Source of the DNA: Nonomuraea jabiensis
GTDB lineage: Bacteria; Actinomycetota; Actinomycetes; Streptosporangiales; Streptosporangiaceae
Assembly (NCBI RefSeq): GCF_014204795.1
Contig: NZ_JACHMB010000001.1
Coordinates: 9,622,501-9,686,500 of the forward strand
Direction: 5' to 3'
Length of the DNA: 64,000 bases
Positions 9,251-17,543 of the stretch are shown here, in pieces. Each line of letters begins with the position of its first letter. Position 1 is the first letter of the stretch. A program made the translations under genes and the position numbers. Under the pieces are notes generated by a model, which was not told the origin of the DNA, did no database searches, and saw only the letters and a list, made by a program, of their open reading frames with translations.

Positions 9251-9592
9251 GGTGCGATCAGCATATCCAGCCCTGTCCGGGCTCAGTCGCCGGCTACCTG
9301 ATCGGCTTCACGGGACGACTTCAGCGGGCGCCGGCCAGGGCCGGCAGCGCCTCTGGTTCACCGCCGGAGCGATCGTCTCCGTCGCCGCGCCGACGTTCAT
9401 CAGCACACCCGCCCTTGTCACTGCCCCGGCGCCTCGACACCCGACGGCAAGGGGAACAGCCCCCAGCGTGTCAAGCGAACTAGCTGGTCAGCCGCTTGAA
9501 GGCCAGTAAGCCAACCGCGGCCTCGTCCCGAGGTTCCGGTGCTTTCGATCAGACAGCCAAGGCAGACGCTCAAAAGCTCCGTCGGCGGCTGC
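9251..9592. other. Intergenic region without a recognisable gene
   Basis: Both strands were read. Only short open frames without domains are present, and no clear hairpin or operator was seen. Confidence 0.6.
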
Positions 9593-11047
9593 TCATCGGG
9601 GCATGATCGAGGGCTGCACCTCCGGGCAGCGGACCCCGTTGGCCGGGACCGACTGCGAGATCAGGTAGCGGTCGATCGCGCCGATGGTGCATTCGCTCCG
9701 GCCGTACACGCCGTGCCCCGAGCCCTCGTAGGTGAGCACGCGGGCCTCGGCGCCGATCTGCTTGGCCGTGCTGAGGGTCCACGGGTAGCCGGTGGCGGGG
9801 TCGTGCAGCGAGGAGGCCAGCAGGATGGGCGGGGTGGCGTCCACCCGCAGCCGGTGCTGCGGGTTGGGAATGGGCGTGGGCTGCCCCAGGCAACCGGCGA
9901 TCCGGCCCAGCGCGGGCGTGCTGTACCTCATGTCCCTGGCCGGCGCCGCCTGCCGGCGCAGGAGTGAGGCGTACTGGGGGTAGTCGGCGACCGGCAGGTG
10001 GAAGTCCTGGCAGAACACGGGCGTACTGACCTTCACCTCCTCGTCCTTCTCGGCGCTCGCCGCCCGGTACGGGCCGCCGGTGTCGATGGCCACCAGCATC
10101 TGGGCGAGTTCCGCCCAATTGGGGTTGTAGAGTCCGGCGAAAGCTGTGTCCACCAGCTCGTACGCGCCCAGGGGTACGTCCGGCAGACCAGGCTCGTGAA
10201 GCTCCCCGCGGTCGGCCCGCTCAAGAAGCCCTCTCCAGAACGCCCGGATGTCCTTGCCGTACAGCGCGCACGACGCCGTTGCCTCACACCAGGTGACGAA
10301 CTGGTCGAACGCCCCCGCCGTCTGGCCGGCCGTGGTGCTCAGGTAGCTCGCGGTGTCCACGCTATGGTCGAAGTTCGAGTCGAGCGCGAGCGCCCTGACC
10401 TTGCCGGGGAAGCGCTCGGCGTATGCCTGGCCGATCAGAGTGCCGTGCGAGACGCCGTAGTAGGTGAGCTTGTCGTCGCCCAGCGCCGCCCGAAGAGCGT
10501 CCACGTCCCGCGCGACGTCCCGCGAGCTCACGCGGTCGTACAGCGGTCCGGTGCGGGCCCGGCAGTCCTCCCGCAGTCGCCGGTTGAACGACACCCAGGC
10601 GTCCATGTCCGCCTGGTTCTTTATGAGCGGGTGCGGACGTTCACGCACCAGGGCCGCCGAGCAGACCACCGGGTGACTGCGTCCCACCCCGCGCGGGTCG
10701 AATCCGACGATGTCGAAGCGACCGCGAAGCTCGGCGCTGAAGTAACTGCTGCCGTGCACCACGAAGTCGACACCGGAGGCGCCCGGCCCGCCTGGGTTGA
10801 CGACCAAGGAGCCGACCCGGGCGGCGGGGACGGTGGCCTTGCGCCGGGCCACCGCCAGGTCGACGGTGGCGCCGCCGGGGGTGTCCCAGTCGATGGGCAC
10901 CTTCAGCGTGCCGCATTCGGCGGTCGTGTCCTCGGCGCACGGTGCCCAGCTGATCGTCGGTGGGGAAGGGGCGGCACTGGCGACGCCCCCCGGGATCAGG
11001 CTGATGGCCAGGGACGAGACGGCTGCGAGCACGATGTGACTCTTCAT
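9593..11047 (-). CDS. Secreted S33-type alpha/beta-hydrolase (tripeptidyl-aminopeptidase-like)
   Basis: This 484-residue exported peptidase begins with a Sec signal peptide (MKSHIVLAAVSSLAISLIPG, with cleavage likely near ASA-AP at residues 24-27). The alpha/beta-hydrolase fold follows, with VNPGGPGASG as oxyanion region and GFDPRGVGRS. The nucleophile Ser is in GVSHGT at about residue 200, where most relatives have GGSYGT. The Asp is in SLHDPATG near 412 and the His in GSGHGVYG near 444, inside a TAP-like C-terminal domain. Streptomyces relatives trim tripeptides from secreted proteins. The ATG at 11047 was chosen because GAAGGATC lies upstream and the signal peptide starts there. The much longer frame reaching 11440 runs over another relic. 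Confidence 0.88.
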   Translation of the reverse strand: MKSHIVLAAVSSLAISLIPGGVASAAPSPPTISWAPCAEDTTAECGTLKVPIDWDTPGGATVDLAVARRKATVPAARVGSLVVNPGGPGASGVDFVVHGSSYFSAELRGRFDIVGFDPRGVGRSHPVVCSAALVRERPHPLIKNQADMDAWVSFNRRLREDCRARTGPLYDRVSSRDVARDVDALRAALGDDKLTYYGVSHGTLIGQAYAERFPGKVRALALDSNFDHSVDTASYLSTTAGQTAGAFDQFVTWCEATASCALYGKDIRAFWRGLLERADRGELHEPGLPDVPLGAYELVDTAFAGLYNPNWAELAQMLVAIDTGGPYRAASAEKDEEVKVSTPVFCQDFHLPVADYPQYASLLRRQAAPARDMRYSTPALGRIAGCLGQPTPIPNPQHRLRVDATPPILLASSLHDPATGYPWTLSTAKQIGAEARVLTYEGSGHGVYGRSECTIGAIDRYLISQSVPANGVRCPEVQPSIMPR

Positions 11048-11094
11048 GCGATCCTTCGTGGTCAACGATGAGACGTGCCTGGTGACCTCCAAGA

Positions 11095-11433
11095 TCATGC
11101 GACCATCCACATAACCCCGCCATAACCGTTGGCTCCTGGGCGCACAGCTCGCCGGGCATTCGGTCGCGGGCTGGTCAGCGTGTGCATCCCGGCCACGCCC
11201 TCGGTGCCCGGCAGGTGGCGGGGACGGACGCCGGTCGCGACGACCACGGCCTCGTACGGCACGGGGTCGCCATCGGACAGCGCCACCGTCCGCCCGGCCC
11301 CGGCCACGCCCAGGTGCAGGTCCAGGTTCAGCGCGTCGATGTCCGCCCGCGAGCGCAGGGGGAGCCGGTCCGAGCAGATCCTGACCGGACAGTGGACACG
11401 CACCGACGCACCGACGATCACCACCCGGTTCAC
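11095..11433 (-). pseudogene. FAD/NAD(P) ferredoxin-reductase-like relic
   Basis: The fragment starts MNRVVIVGASV, the FAD-binding strand of a rubredoxin/ferredoxin reductase. About 50 residues are missing before the sequence resumes (ADIDALNLDLHLGVAGAGRT, then YEAVVVATGVRPRHLPGTEG). It loses similarity after MHTL, where the NAD-binding domain should begin. It cannot encode a working enzyme and shows the same deletion-type decay as other relics in the window. Confidence 0.75.
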
Positions 11434-11588
11434 GACTCAAGCCTGATCATCGTCCGGATGACCTCAGCGTCCCCCGGAAGGGGAGCGGGCTCGAAACTCA
11501 CCACCCGTCTCGTGACATTTACATCTGTCTGCCACGGGCCCTCGCGTGGAGGATCTGTTCGCATAACCCCACCTCAAAGGGAGCATTC

Positions 11589-12083
11589 ATGACCGTCTCA
11601 CCCGTGGCCAAGACCGTCCGGATCGTACGCACCTACGCGACCACCCCCGAGCACGTGTGGCGCCTGTGGACCACCAGTGCCGGGATCGAGTCCTGGTGGT
11701 CGCCCGACGGCTTCACGGTCAACGTCGGGAAGCTGGACCTGCGGCCCGGCGGCGAGCTGCGCTACACGATGACCGCGACCGCGCCCGAGCAGATCGCATT
11801 CATGGAGGGCGCCGGGCTGCCGCTGAGCACCGAGTCGCGCAAGACCTTCGTCGAGGTGGACGAGCCCACGCGGCTCTCCTACACCTCGCTGGCCGACTTC
11901 ATCCCGGGGGTGGAGCCGTACGACTTCCTCACCGTGGTCGAGATCCGGCCCTCCGGCGACGGCGTCCAGGTCGTCATGACCATGGACGCGATGCACGACG
12001 AGGAGTGGACCCAGCGCCTGACGGCCGGCCGCGGCAACGAGCTGGACAACCTCGGCCGGGTCATCGAGACGGGAGAACTCTGA
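11589..12083 (+). CDS. SRPBCC/AHSA1-type START-like domain protein
   Basis: This 164-residue single-domain protein of the Aha1-C/SRPBCC hotdog-like fold has TPEHVWRLWTTSAGIESWW at about residues 19-37, then a beta-rich core (GGELRYTMTA, FVEVDEPTRLSYTSL) and a C-terminal helix (WTQRLTAGRGNELDNLGRV). Members bind hydrophobic ligands, or act as activators or cyclases. No specific partner is visible. The ATG at 11589 is preceded by AAAGGGAG at good spacing. The gene lies upstream of the two-component operon on the same strand, with about 185 bases between. Confidence 0.85.
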   Translation: MTVSPVAKTVRIVRTYATTPEHVWRLWTTSAGIESWWSPDGFTVNVGKLDLRPGGELRYTMTATAPEQIAFMEGAGLPLSTESRKTFVEVDEPTRLSYTSLADFIPGVEPYDFLTVVEIRPSGDGVQVVMTMDAMHDEEWTQRLTAGRGNELDNLGRVIETGEL

Positions 12084-12267
12084 TCCCCTCAGGCTCGTGG
12101 TGCGCACCATCTCGCCCATGAACGGCCACGACGCCGCCGCTCTCGCCCCCCGCCTGCGCCGCCGCACCATCGGAGCGGACCCGGGTCGGCGGCGGGCCGG
12201 CCCGTCCAGGACCCCCACCCGCGCCGGATCCGGCACCCGGCCGCGGCCTCTACTCTGGTCAGCCAGG

Positions 12268-13296
12268 ATGCGAGGTCGGGCGGTGGGAGGATTGGCGGAG
12301 TTGTGGCGATCCGACCGCGTCGTCCGGCTGGCGCCGGTCGGCGCGGTCGCCTGCAGTGCCGCGCTGCCGGTGGTGCAGGTGCTGCTGGCGTTCAGCTACC
12401 TGGGCAACGACACCCGCACGGGGTTGTGGAGCCTCGCGGCGACGGGGACGTACCTGCCGCTGCACCTGCGCCATGTCTGGTACGCGGCACGCGCGCGGCG
12501 GCCGCCGGCCGGCGTGTGGACCTTCGCCGTGATGGCCGCCGTCATCCTCGGTGCCACTCCCTTGGCCGGGAACACGTGGCCGCGGTCGTACGCGGCCCTG
12601 GTGGTGTCGGCGCTGCTGGTGCTGCCGGTGCCGTGGTCGTACGTCGTGTACGTGACGGTGGCGGCCGCGGCGGCGCCGGTCGCCTACGCGCTGGGGCTGC
12701 CGTTGACGTCGGCGCCGTGGCTGCTGTTCTCGGTGCTGGCCGGGAGCGCGGCGCTGCTGCTGCTGGTCTGGCTCCCGGCCGCGCTGACACGGTTGCGGGC
12801 GGCCAGGGAGCTGCTCGCCCAGCAGGCGGTGGCGCAGGAACGCCGCCGCCTCGACGACGATCTGCGCCGCAGCCTCGGCCGCGCGCTGGAGTCGATCGCG
12901 GCGCGCGGCGAACAGGCCGGGCGCAAGCTCGGGGGAGCCGCGCCCGAGGGCCTGTCGGACGAGCTGGCCGCGCTCGCCGACGACTCCAGACGTACGCTCG
13001 CCGACGCCAGGCAGCGCGTCCGCGGCTACCGCCAGCCGTCGTTGCGCGCCGAGCTGGAGACCGCCGCGACCCTGCTGAGCGCCGCCGGCATCGAGACCCG
13101 CCTCGAGTTTCCTCGTAGTGGCGTGCCCGATGCCATCGCCCCGCGGTCCCGGGCCGAGCTGCGCGCGACGGTCACCCGGCTGCTGCGCGCCGACGCCGTA
13201 CCGTCCTGCACGATCACGGTGACCGTCACGGACGGCCGCCTGCGGCTGGAGCTGCGCACCGGCGAGGCCACCGAGACGATCGAGATCCCGGCATGA
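12268..13296 (+). CDS. Degenerate sensor histidine kinase (pseudo-kinase) paired with a true kinase
   Basis: The protein is about 342 residues, with around five membrane helices in the first 180 residues. A HisKA_3-like helical region follows: AQERRRLDDDLRRSLGRAL, where a true kinase has RDLHDLLG. Residue 200 is Arg where the downstream paralogue has its phosphoacceptor His201. The C-terminal ATPase region (TVTRLLRADAVPSCTITV) has no N-box Asn and no glycine-rich G1/G2 boxes. It therefore looks unable to bind ATP or autophosphorylate. Its stop overlaps the next start (ATGA), implying coupled synthesis and perhaps hetero-oligomer formation. ATG 12268 is the likeliest of several in-frame starts (12097, GTG 12283). 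Confidence 0.78.
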   Translation: MRGRAVGGLAELWRSDRVVRLAPVGAVACSAALPVVQVLLAFSYLGNDTRTGLWSLAATGTYLPLHLRHVWYAARARRPPAGVWTFAVMAAVILGATPLAGNTWPRSYAALVVSALLVLPVPWSYVVYVTVAAAAAPVAYALGLPLTSAPWLLFSVLAGSAALLLLVWLPAALTRLRAARELLAQQAVAQERRRLDDDLRRSLGRALESIAARGEQAGRKLGGAAPEGLSDELAALADDSRRTLADARQRVRGYRQPSLRAELETAATLLSAAGIETRLEFPRSGVPDAIAPRSRAELRATVTRLLRADAVPSCTITVTVTDGRLRLELRTGEATETIEIPA

Positions 13297-14438
13297 CCGC
13301 GTCCATCCCGCCCCGCTGGGTGCTGCGGCACCCGCACTGGCCGCTGATCGCCCTGCACGTGCCGCTCACCCTGCAGGTGCCGGTCTACACGATCCTCGGC
13401 ATGGACGGCCCGCCCGGCAACCCGGTCGCCGCGATCCTGGGTGCCGCCGCGGCCGGCGCCATCCAGCTGCGGCACAGCCTCGCGGCCGCCCGGGGCGAGC
13501 GTCCCGCGGGCTGGCGCTGGAGCCTCGCGGTGCTGGTGCTGCTCGCGGACCTGCCGATCTGGTGGCTCGGCTCCAACTGGCAAGCCCTCGGGATCTTCGC
13601 ACTCGCCTCGATGCTGACCTTGTTGCGCGGCGGCTGGGTGCTGGCGGCGGCCGCCACGCTGCAGTTGACGGCCCACGCCACGAGGGAGGTGGTGTCGATG
13701 CTGCAGAGCCAGAGCACGATCTCGCAGGCCCTCCTCCTGGGCATGTACGCGGTGGTCAGCTCCGGCCTGTACGCCGCGGCCCTGGTCGGTGGCGCCCGGC
13801 TGGTCCGGCTGCTGAACGAGCTGGACACCGCCCGTACCGAGCTGGCCGCGACCGCCGTCGGCGAGGAGCGGATCCGGGTCTCGCGCGACCTGCACGACCT
13901 GCTCGGCCAGAGCCTGTCGGCGATCTCCCTCAAGGGCGACCTGGCGCTGCGGCTGCTCACCAGGGACGTGGTCGCTGCCCGCGCCGAGATAGAGAGCCTG
14001 ACCGGCGTGGCCCGCGACGCGCTGCACGACGTACGGGCGATCACGCGGGACCAGCATGCCGTGTCGCTGCGTACGGAGATCGACGGGGCGGCGGCCCTGC
14101 TCGGCGCCGCAGGCGTGGACACCCGGCTCGACGTGGCCGACCTGCGCTCGCTGCCCGCGTCCGCGCAGAGCGCTCTGGCCTGGGCCGTCAGAGAGGGCAC
14201 CACGAACCTGCTGCGCCACAGCGAGGCCGGCTCCTGCACGATCACGCTTTCCCGGCAGTACGGGAGAATACGGCTGGAGATCGTCAACGACGGCGTCCGG
14301 AGCGTCGCCGGCGTCGAGAGTGGTTCCGGGCTCGCCGGGGTGGCCGAGCGGGCGGAAGCCGTGGCCGGTTCGTTCGAGGCCGGTGTCCGTGACGGCCGGT
14401 TCCGGCTGTCGGTCGAGGTTCCCGAGGAGGTCACGTGA
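13293..14438 (+). CDS. Sensor histidine kinase, HisKA_3 (NarL-partner) type
   Basis: This 381-residue membrane kinase has an N-terminal half of four to six helices (about residues 20-165), a coiled linker (LNELDTARTELAA), then EERIRVSRDLHDLLGQSLS with His201 as phosphoacceptor. A HATPase_c domain follows, with an N-box-like REGTTNLLRHSEAG, VNDG as G1 and GSGLAGVAERAE as G2. It overlaps both neighbours by 4 bases and clearly pairs with the response regulator. The signal sensed is unknown. It is the functional paralogue of the upstream pseudo-kinase. Confidence 0.9.
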   Translation: MTASIPPRWVLRHPHWPLIALHVPLTLQVPVYTILGMDGPPGNPVAAILGAAAAGAIQLRHSLAAARGERPAGWRWSLAVLVLLADLPIWWLGSNWQALGIFALASMLTLLRGGWVLAAAATLQLTAHATREVVSMLQSQSTISQALLLGMYAVVSSGLYAAALVGGARLVRLLNELDTARTELAATAVGEERIRVSRDLHDLLGQSLSAISLKGDLALRLLTRDVVAARAEIESLTGVARDALHDVRAITRDQHAVSLRTEIDGAAALLGAAGVDTRLDVADLRSLPASAQSALAWAVREGTTNLLRHSEAGSCTITLSRQYGRIRLEIVNDGVRSVAGVESGSGLAGVAERAEAVAGSFEAGVRDGRFRLSVEVPEEVT

Positions 14439-15040
14439 TCCGCGTGCTGATCGCCGAGGACATGCACATGATCAGGTCCGCGCTGGTCGCGTTGCTGTCG
14501 CTGGAGGACGACATGGAGGTGGTCGCCGAGATCGAGCGGGGGGACGAGGTGCTGGACGCCGCGCTGCGGGTACGCCCCGACGTCGCGGTGCTCGACATCG
14601 ACATGCCGGGCCTGGACGGGCTGTCGGCGGCCGAGCAGCTGTCCGCGCGGCTTCCCGACTGCCGCACTCTCGTGCTGACGGGGCTCAGCCAGCCGGGCAA
14701 CCTGCTGCGTGCGCTCAAGGTGCACGTGAAGGGCTTCATCGTGAAGGACGCCCCGGCGCAGACCCTCACGGACGGGATCAGGCGCATCGCGGCGGGGGAG
14801 CGGGTGATCGATCCCGAGCTCGTCGCCGCCGCTCTCGAGACCGGCAGCAGCCCGCTGACGGCCCGCGAGACCGAGGTGCTGCGCGCCGCGGCGAGCGGCA
14901 ACCGCGTCGCCCAGATCGCCACCCAGCTCTCGCTCTCGCAGGCCACGGTGCGCAACTACCTGTCGAACGCGATCAGCAAGGTGGGCGGGCGCAACCGTAT
15001 CGACGCCATCCGCATCTCCCGTGACGCCGGCTGGCTCTAG
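14435..15040 (+). CDS. NarL/LuxR-type response regulator
   Basis: This 201-residue protein has a receiver domain (MIRVLIAEDMHMIRSAL, with the phosphorylated Asp in VLDIDMPG) and a C-terminal LuxR helix-turn-helix (LTARETEVLRAAASGN, then ATVRNYLSNAISKVG). Phosphotransfer from the kinase at 13293 is expected. The start GTG overlaps the kinase stop (GTGA). Its target genes cannot be seen. Confidence 0.92.
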   Translation: MIRVLIAEDMHMIRSALVALLSLEDDMEVVAEIERGDEVLDAALRVRPDVAVLDIDMPGLDGLSAAEQLSARLPDCRTLVLTGLSQPGNLLRALKVHVKGFIVKDAPAQTLTDGIRRIAAGERVIDPELVAAALETGSSPLTARETEVLRAAASGNRVAQIATQLSLSQATVRNYLSNAISKVGGRNRIDAIRISRDAGWL

Positions 15041-15071
15041 ACAGGTCGGTGCCGTCCTGACAGGGCGAAGA

Positions 15072-15476
15072 TCAGCGGTCGGGGGTGAGGACGGGTTTGA
15101 CGTCCACGATCGGGGTCGCGTCGAGGGCTTCGAGGTTGCGGACGTGGACGCGCGTGCCGTCGATGGCGAGGATGTGGACGACGTGCAGGCCGATCGGGTT
15201 GGGGCGGTCGGGCGCGCGGGTGGCGAAGACGCCGGAGAGCGGCCGGGTGGCGTCGCCGCGCGGGTGCACGGTGAGCGTGTCGCGGTCGGCGCGGTCGAGC
15301 CAGGTGAGCAGTACGACGTCGGCACCCGGGGCCAGGCCGTCGAGGGCGGGGGCGTACCGATCGTCGAAGACGAGCCAGGCGTCGGGCGCTCCCTCGTCGG
15401 GCTGCCGGGGGGCCGCCGCCCGATCGGTCAGCGTCGACTCGACGCGCCCGATCGGGCGCAGGCTGTATTCGGTCAA
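15072..15476 (-). CDS. TrmO/TsaA-like (UPF0066) protein
   Basis: This 134-residue protein starts YSLRPIGRVES, the first strand of the TsaA fold, followed by LTWLDRADRD, VHPRGDATRPLSGVFATR and APDRPNPIGLH, the conserved substrate and SAM-binding loop. It ends IVDVKPVLT. E. coli TrmO methylates t6A37 of a tRNA; small actinobacterial versions like this one are uncharacterised. It is a more distant relative of the broken gene at 691-1161, not a recent copy. Confidence 0.83.
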   Translation of the reverse strand: MTEYSLRPIGRVESTLTDRAAAPRQPDEGAPDAWLVFDDRYAPALDGLAPGADVVLLTWLDRADRDTLTVHPRGDATRPLSGVFATRAPDRPNPIGLHVVHILAIDGTRVHVRNLEALDATPIVDVKPVLTPDR

Positions 15477-15528
15477 GGGTCCTGGATCCTTTCCTGAGCG
15501 GCGCGTGCCGGCGGACGAGTGCGGGGCC

Positions 15529-16077
15529 TCACTCGGTCTCGGCCGCGGAGGCTTGCTCGATCGGGAAGAAAACCGGGCTGAGCAGGTATTGCGCGCGATC
15601 CGGCGCCGGCTGGTTGGCCAGCAGGGGCAAGATCACGCGCCGCAGCTCTATGATCATCTTCTCCAGCTCGTCGCGGTTGAGCCAGACGGCGTGCTGCCGG
15701 TAGCCGACCAGGTCCGCCGCCGGCTCGGCGTTGTCGCGGTCGAGGTAGGCGTTGAACTCGGCCACCAGCACGGCCATCGACGTGGCGAACACGCGCCGGT
15801 GGTCGTCGGCCGACAGCGCCGCGGCCGCTTCGGCGTCGACGACGACCCGGTCAAGGCGCAGCCGGTAGCGGCGTTCCACCGCGCCGCGCACGCGCCGCTC
15901 GTCGGCCACCTCCAGGATGCCGTTGGCCGCGAGCAGGTCGACGTGCCGGTAGATCATGGCCTTCGAGCTGTCGGGGATGCGGGCGCACAGCTGGGCGGTG
16001 GTGAGTTCGCGCCCTCCGCGCATCGCATGCACGATCCGCAGCCGTACCGGATGTGCCAGCAGTTCCAAGGTGTCCAC
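15529..16077 (-). CDS. ArsR-like winged-helix transcriptional regulator
   Basis: This 182-residue protein has a helix-turn-helix at about residues 1-75 (DTLELLAHPVRLRIVHAM, then TTAQLCARIPDSSKAMIYRH and GILEVADER) and a C-terminal helical ligand or dimer domain. The start is GTG at 16077. It is divergent from a macrolide-type glycosyltransferase, and a 25-bp inverted repeat lies between the two genes. It probably represses itself and the glycosyltransferase. Confidence 0.85.
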   Translation of the reverse strand: MDTLELLAHPVRLRIVHAMRGGRELTTAQLCARIPDSSKAMIYRHVDLLAANGILEVADERRVRGAVERRYRLRLDRVVVDAEAAAALSADDHRRVFATSMAVLVAEFNAYLDRDNAEPAADLVGYRQHAVWLNRDELEKMIIELRRVILPLLANQPAPDRAQYLLSPVFFPIEQASAAETE

Positions 16078-16101
16078 CTGGCAACGGTCTCACGCCGTGC
16101 C

Positions 16102-16126
16102 ACCATTCCACAAATATGAGAATGGT
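16102..16126. promoter_or_regulatory. Inverted repeat, candidate ArsR-type operator
   Basis: ACCATTC (16102-16108) and GAATGGT (16120-16126) are perfect arms separated by 11 AT-rich bases, 25 bases upstream of the regulator's GTG at 16077. The AT-rich centre contains CATATT on the minus strand, a possible -10 box. Confidence 0.55.
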
Positions 16127-16288
16127 CCGGCGTGCGGGTACGGCTTCTGCGAGGCGGAAAGAGCAGGGGGAACATCCGCTCCCTGCCACTACCAGGTTAT
16201 AGCGCAAGAGGGGGCTTGCCACAAGGCCCTGGTCGTACCGCACAATCGCCCTTCGACGCCGGAACGTACGGAAATCGGGGGCTGCGCG

Positions 16289-17536
16289 ATGCGCATCGTG
16301 TTGGAGACCTACGGGTCACGCGGGGACGTCGAGCCGATGGTGGGGCTGGCGGTGCGGCTGCGGGCGCTCGGCGCCGAGGTGCGGGTGTGCGCGCCGCCGG
16401 ACTTCGCGCAGCTGCTGGACGAGGCCGACGTGCCGCTGACTCCCGTCGCCTGGCCGATCCGCGCGCTGGCGACGGGTGCGATCCCCGGCAAGGAGAAGGC
16501 GGGCCTGGCCGACATCTCCGCCGAGCTGACCGCGATGGCCTACGAGGCGGTCGCCGGGGTGGCCGAGGGCTGCGCCGCCGTGGTGGCCACCGGCTCGTTC
16601 CCGGCCCTGGCCGGTACGCGGTCGACGGCCGAGAAGCTGGGCGTGCCCTACGTGTTCACGTCCTTCTCGCCGTGTTACCTGCCGTCGTCGCATCAACCGC
16701 CGCTCCGCCGGCCGGGCCAGGTGATCCCCCCTGAGGTGACCGGCAACCGGGAGCTGTGGGACCTGCACGCCGAGCACATGGAAACCCTGTTCGGCGAGAC
16801 GGTCAACGCCCACCGGGCCTCGGTCGGCCTGCCGCCGGTGAGCGGCGTCCGCGACCACGTCTTCACCGGCCACCCGTTCCTGGCGGCCGACCCGGTCCTG
16901 GGCCCGTGGCAGGAGACGCCGGAGCTCGACGTGACGCAGACCGGCGCGTGGATCCGGCCGGACGAGCGCCCGCTCCCGGCCGGTCTGGAGGCGTTCCTGG
17001 CCGCCGGCGCGGAGCCGGTGTACGTGGGCTTCGGCAGCATGCCGATGCGGGGCGCGAGCGCGCCGGAGATCTCCCGGGCCGTCATCGAAGCGGTCCGGAC
17101 GCAGGGCCGCCGCGTCCTGCTCGGCAGCGGCTGGGCCGACCTGGGCTCGATCGACGACCGGGACGACTGCTTCGTCGTCGGCGAGGTCAACCAGCAGGCG
17201 CTGTTCCGCCGGGTGGCCGCGGTCGTCCACCACGGCGGCGCGGGCACCACGACGACGGCGGCCCGTGCCGGGGCGCCGCAGGTGATCGTGCCCCAGGTCG
17301 CGGACCAGCCGTACTGGGCGGGCCGGGTGAGCGAGCTGGGCATCGGCACGGGACACGACGGTCCGACGCCGACCGCCGAATCCCTGTCGGCCGCACTCAA
17401 GATCGCCCTGGCCCCCGAGACGCGTGCCCGCGCGGCCGCCGTGGCCGGGACGGTCCGCACCGACGGGGCGGACCAGGCCGCGAAGCTCCTGCTCGACATG
17501 GTCGGCCGGAGCGGGTCCGCGCCGTCCGAGAGCTGA
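16289..17536 (+). CDS. GT1-family glycosyltransferase (macrolide/sterol type)
   Basis: This 415-residue GT-B fold enzyme starts MRIVLETYGSRGDVEPMVGL, the acceptor-domain signature of the vancosaminyl/sterol/EryCIII-like group. The donor domain holds VYVGFGSMP and the nucleotide-sugar motif HHGGAGTTTTAARAGAPQ at about residues 310-330, followed by VPQVADQPYWAGRV. It transfers a sugar from an NDP-sugar to a hydrophobic acceptor. No biosynthetic cluster is attached, so it may be a stand-alone detoxification or tailoring enzyme controlled by the divergent regulator. ATG 16289 was chosen; the longer frame has no matching family sequence. Confidence 0.88.
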   Translation: MRIVLETYGSRGDVEPMVGLAVRLRALGAEVRVCAPPDFAQLLDEADVPLTPVAWPIRALATGAIPGKEKAGLADISAELTAMAYEAVAGVAEGCAAVVATGSFPALAGTRSTAEKLGVPYVFTSFSPCYLPSSHQPPLRRPGQVIPPEVTGNRELWDLHAEHMETLFGETVNAHRASVGLPPVSGVRDHVFTGHPFLAADPVLGPWQETPELDVTQTGAWIRPDERPLPAGLEAFLAAGAEPVYVGFGSMPMRGASAPEISRAVIEAVRTQGRRVLLGSGWADLGSIDDRDDCFVVGEVNQQALFRRVAAVVHHGGAGTTTTAARAGAPQVIVPQVADQPYWAGRVSELGIGTGHDGPTPTAESLSAALKIALAPETRARAAAVAGTVRTDGADQAAKLLLDMVGRSGSAPSES

Positions 17537-17543
17537 TCCGTCC

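Noticed and set aside
8796..9509. Plus-strand frame across the SDR gene and the following intergenic region
   Set aside because: Ala/Ser/Arg-rich shadow with no domain; no ribosome site.
11511..11545. GTGACATTT upstream of the SRPBCC gene as another ECF41 promoter
   Set aside because: The -35-like block is present but no CGTC or TCGTAAT block stands at 14-16 bases.
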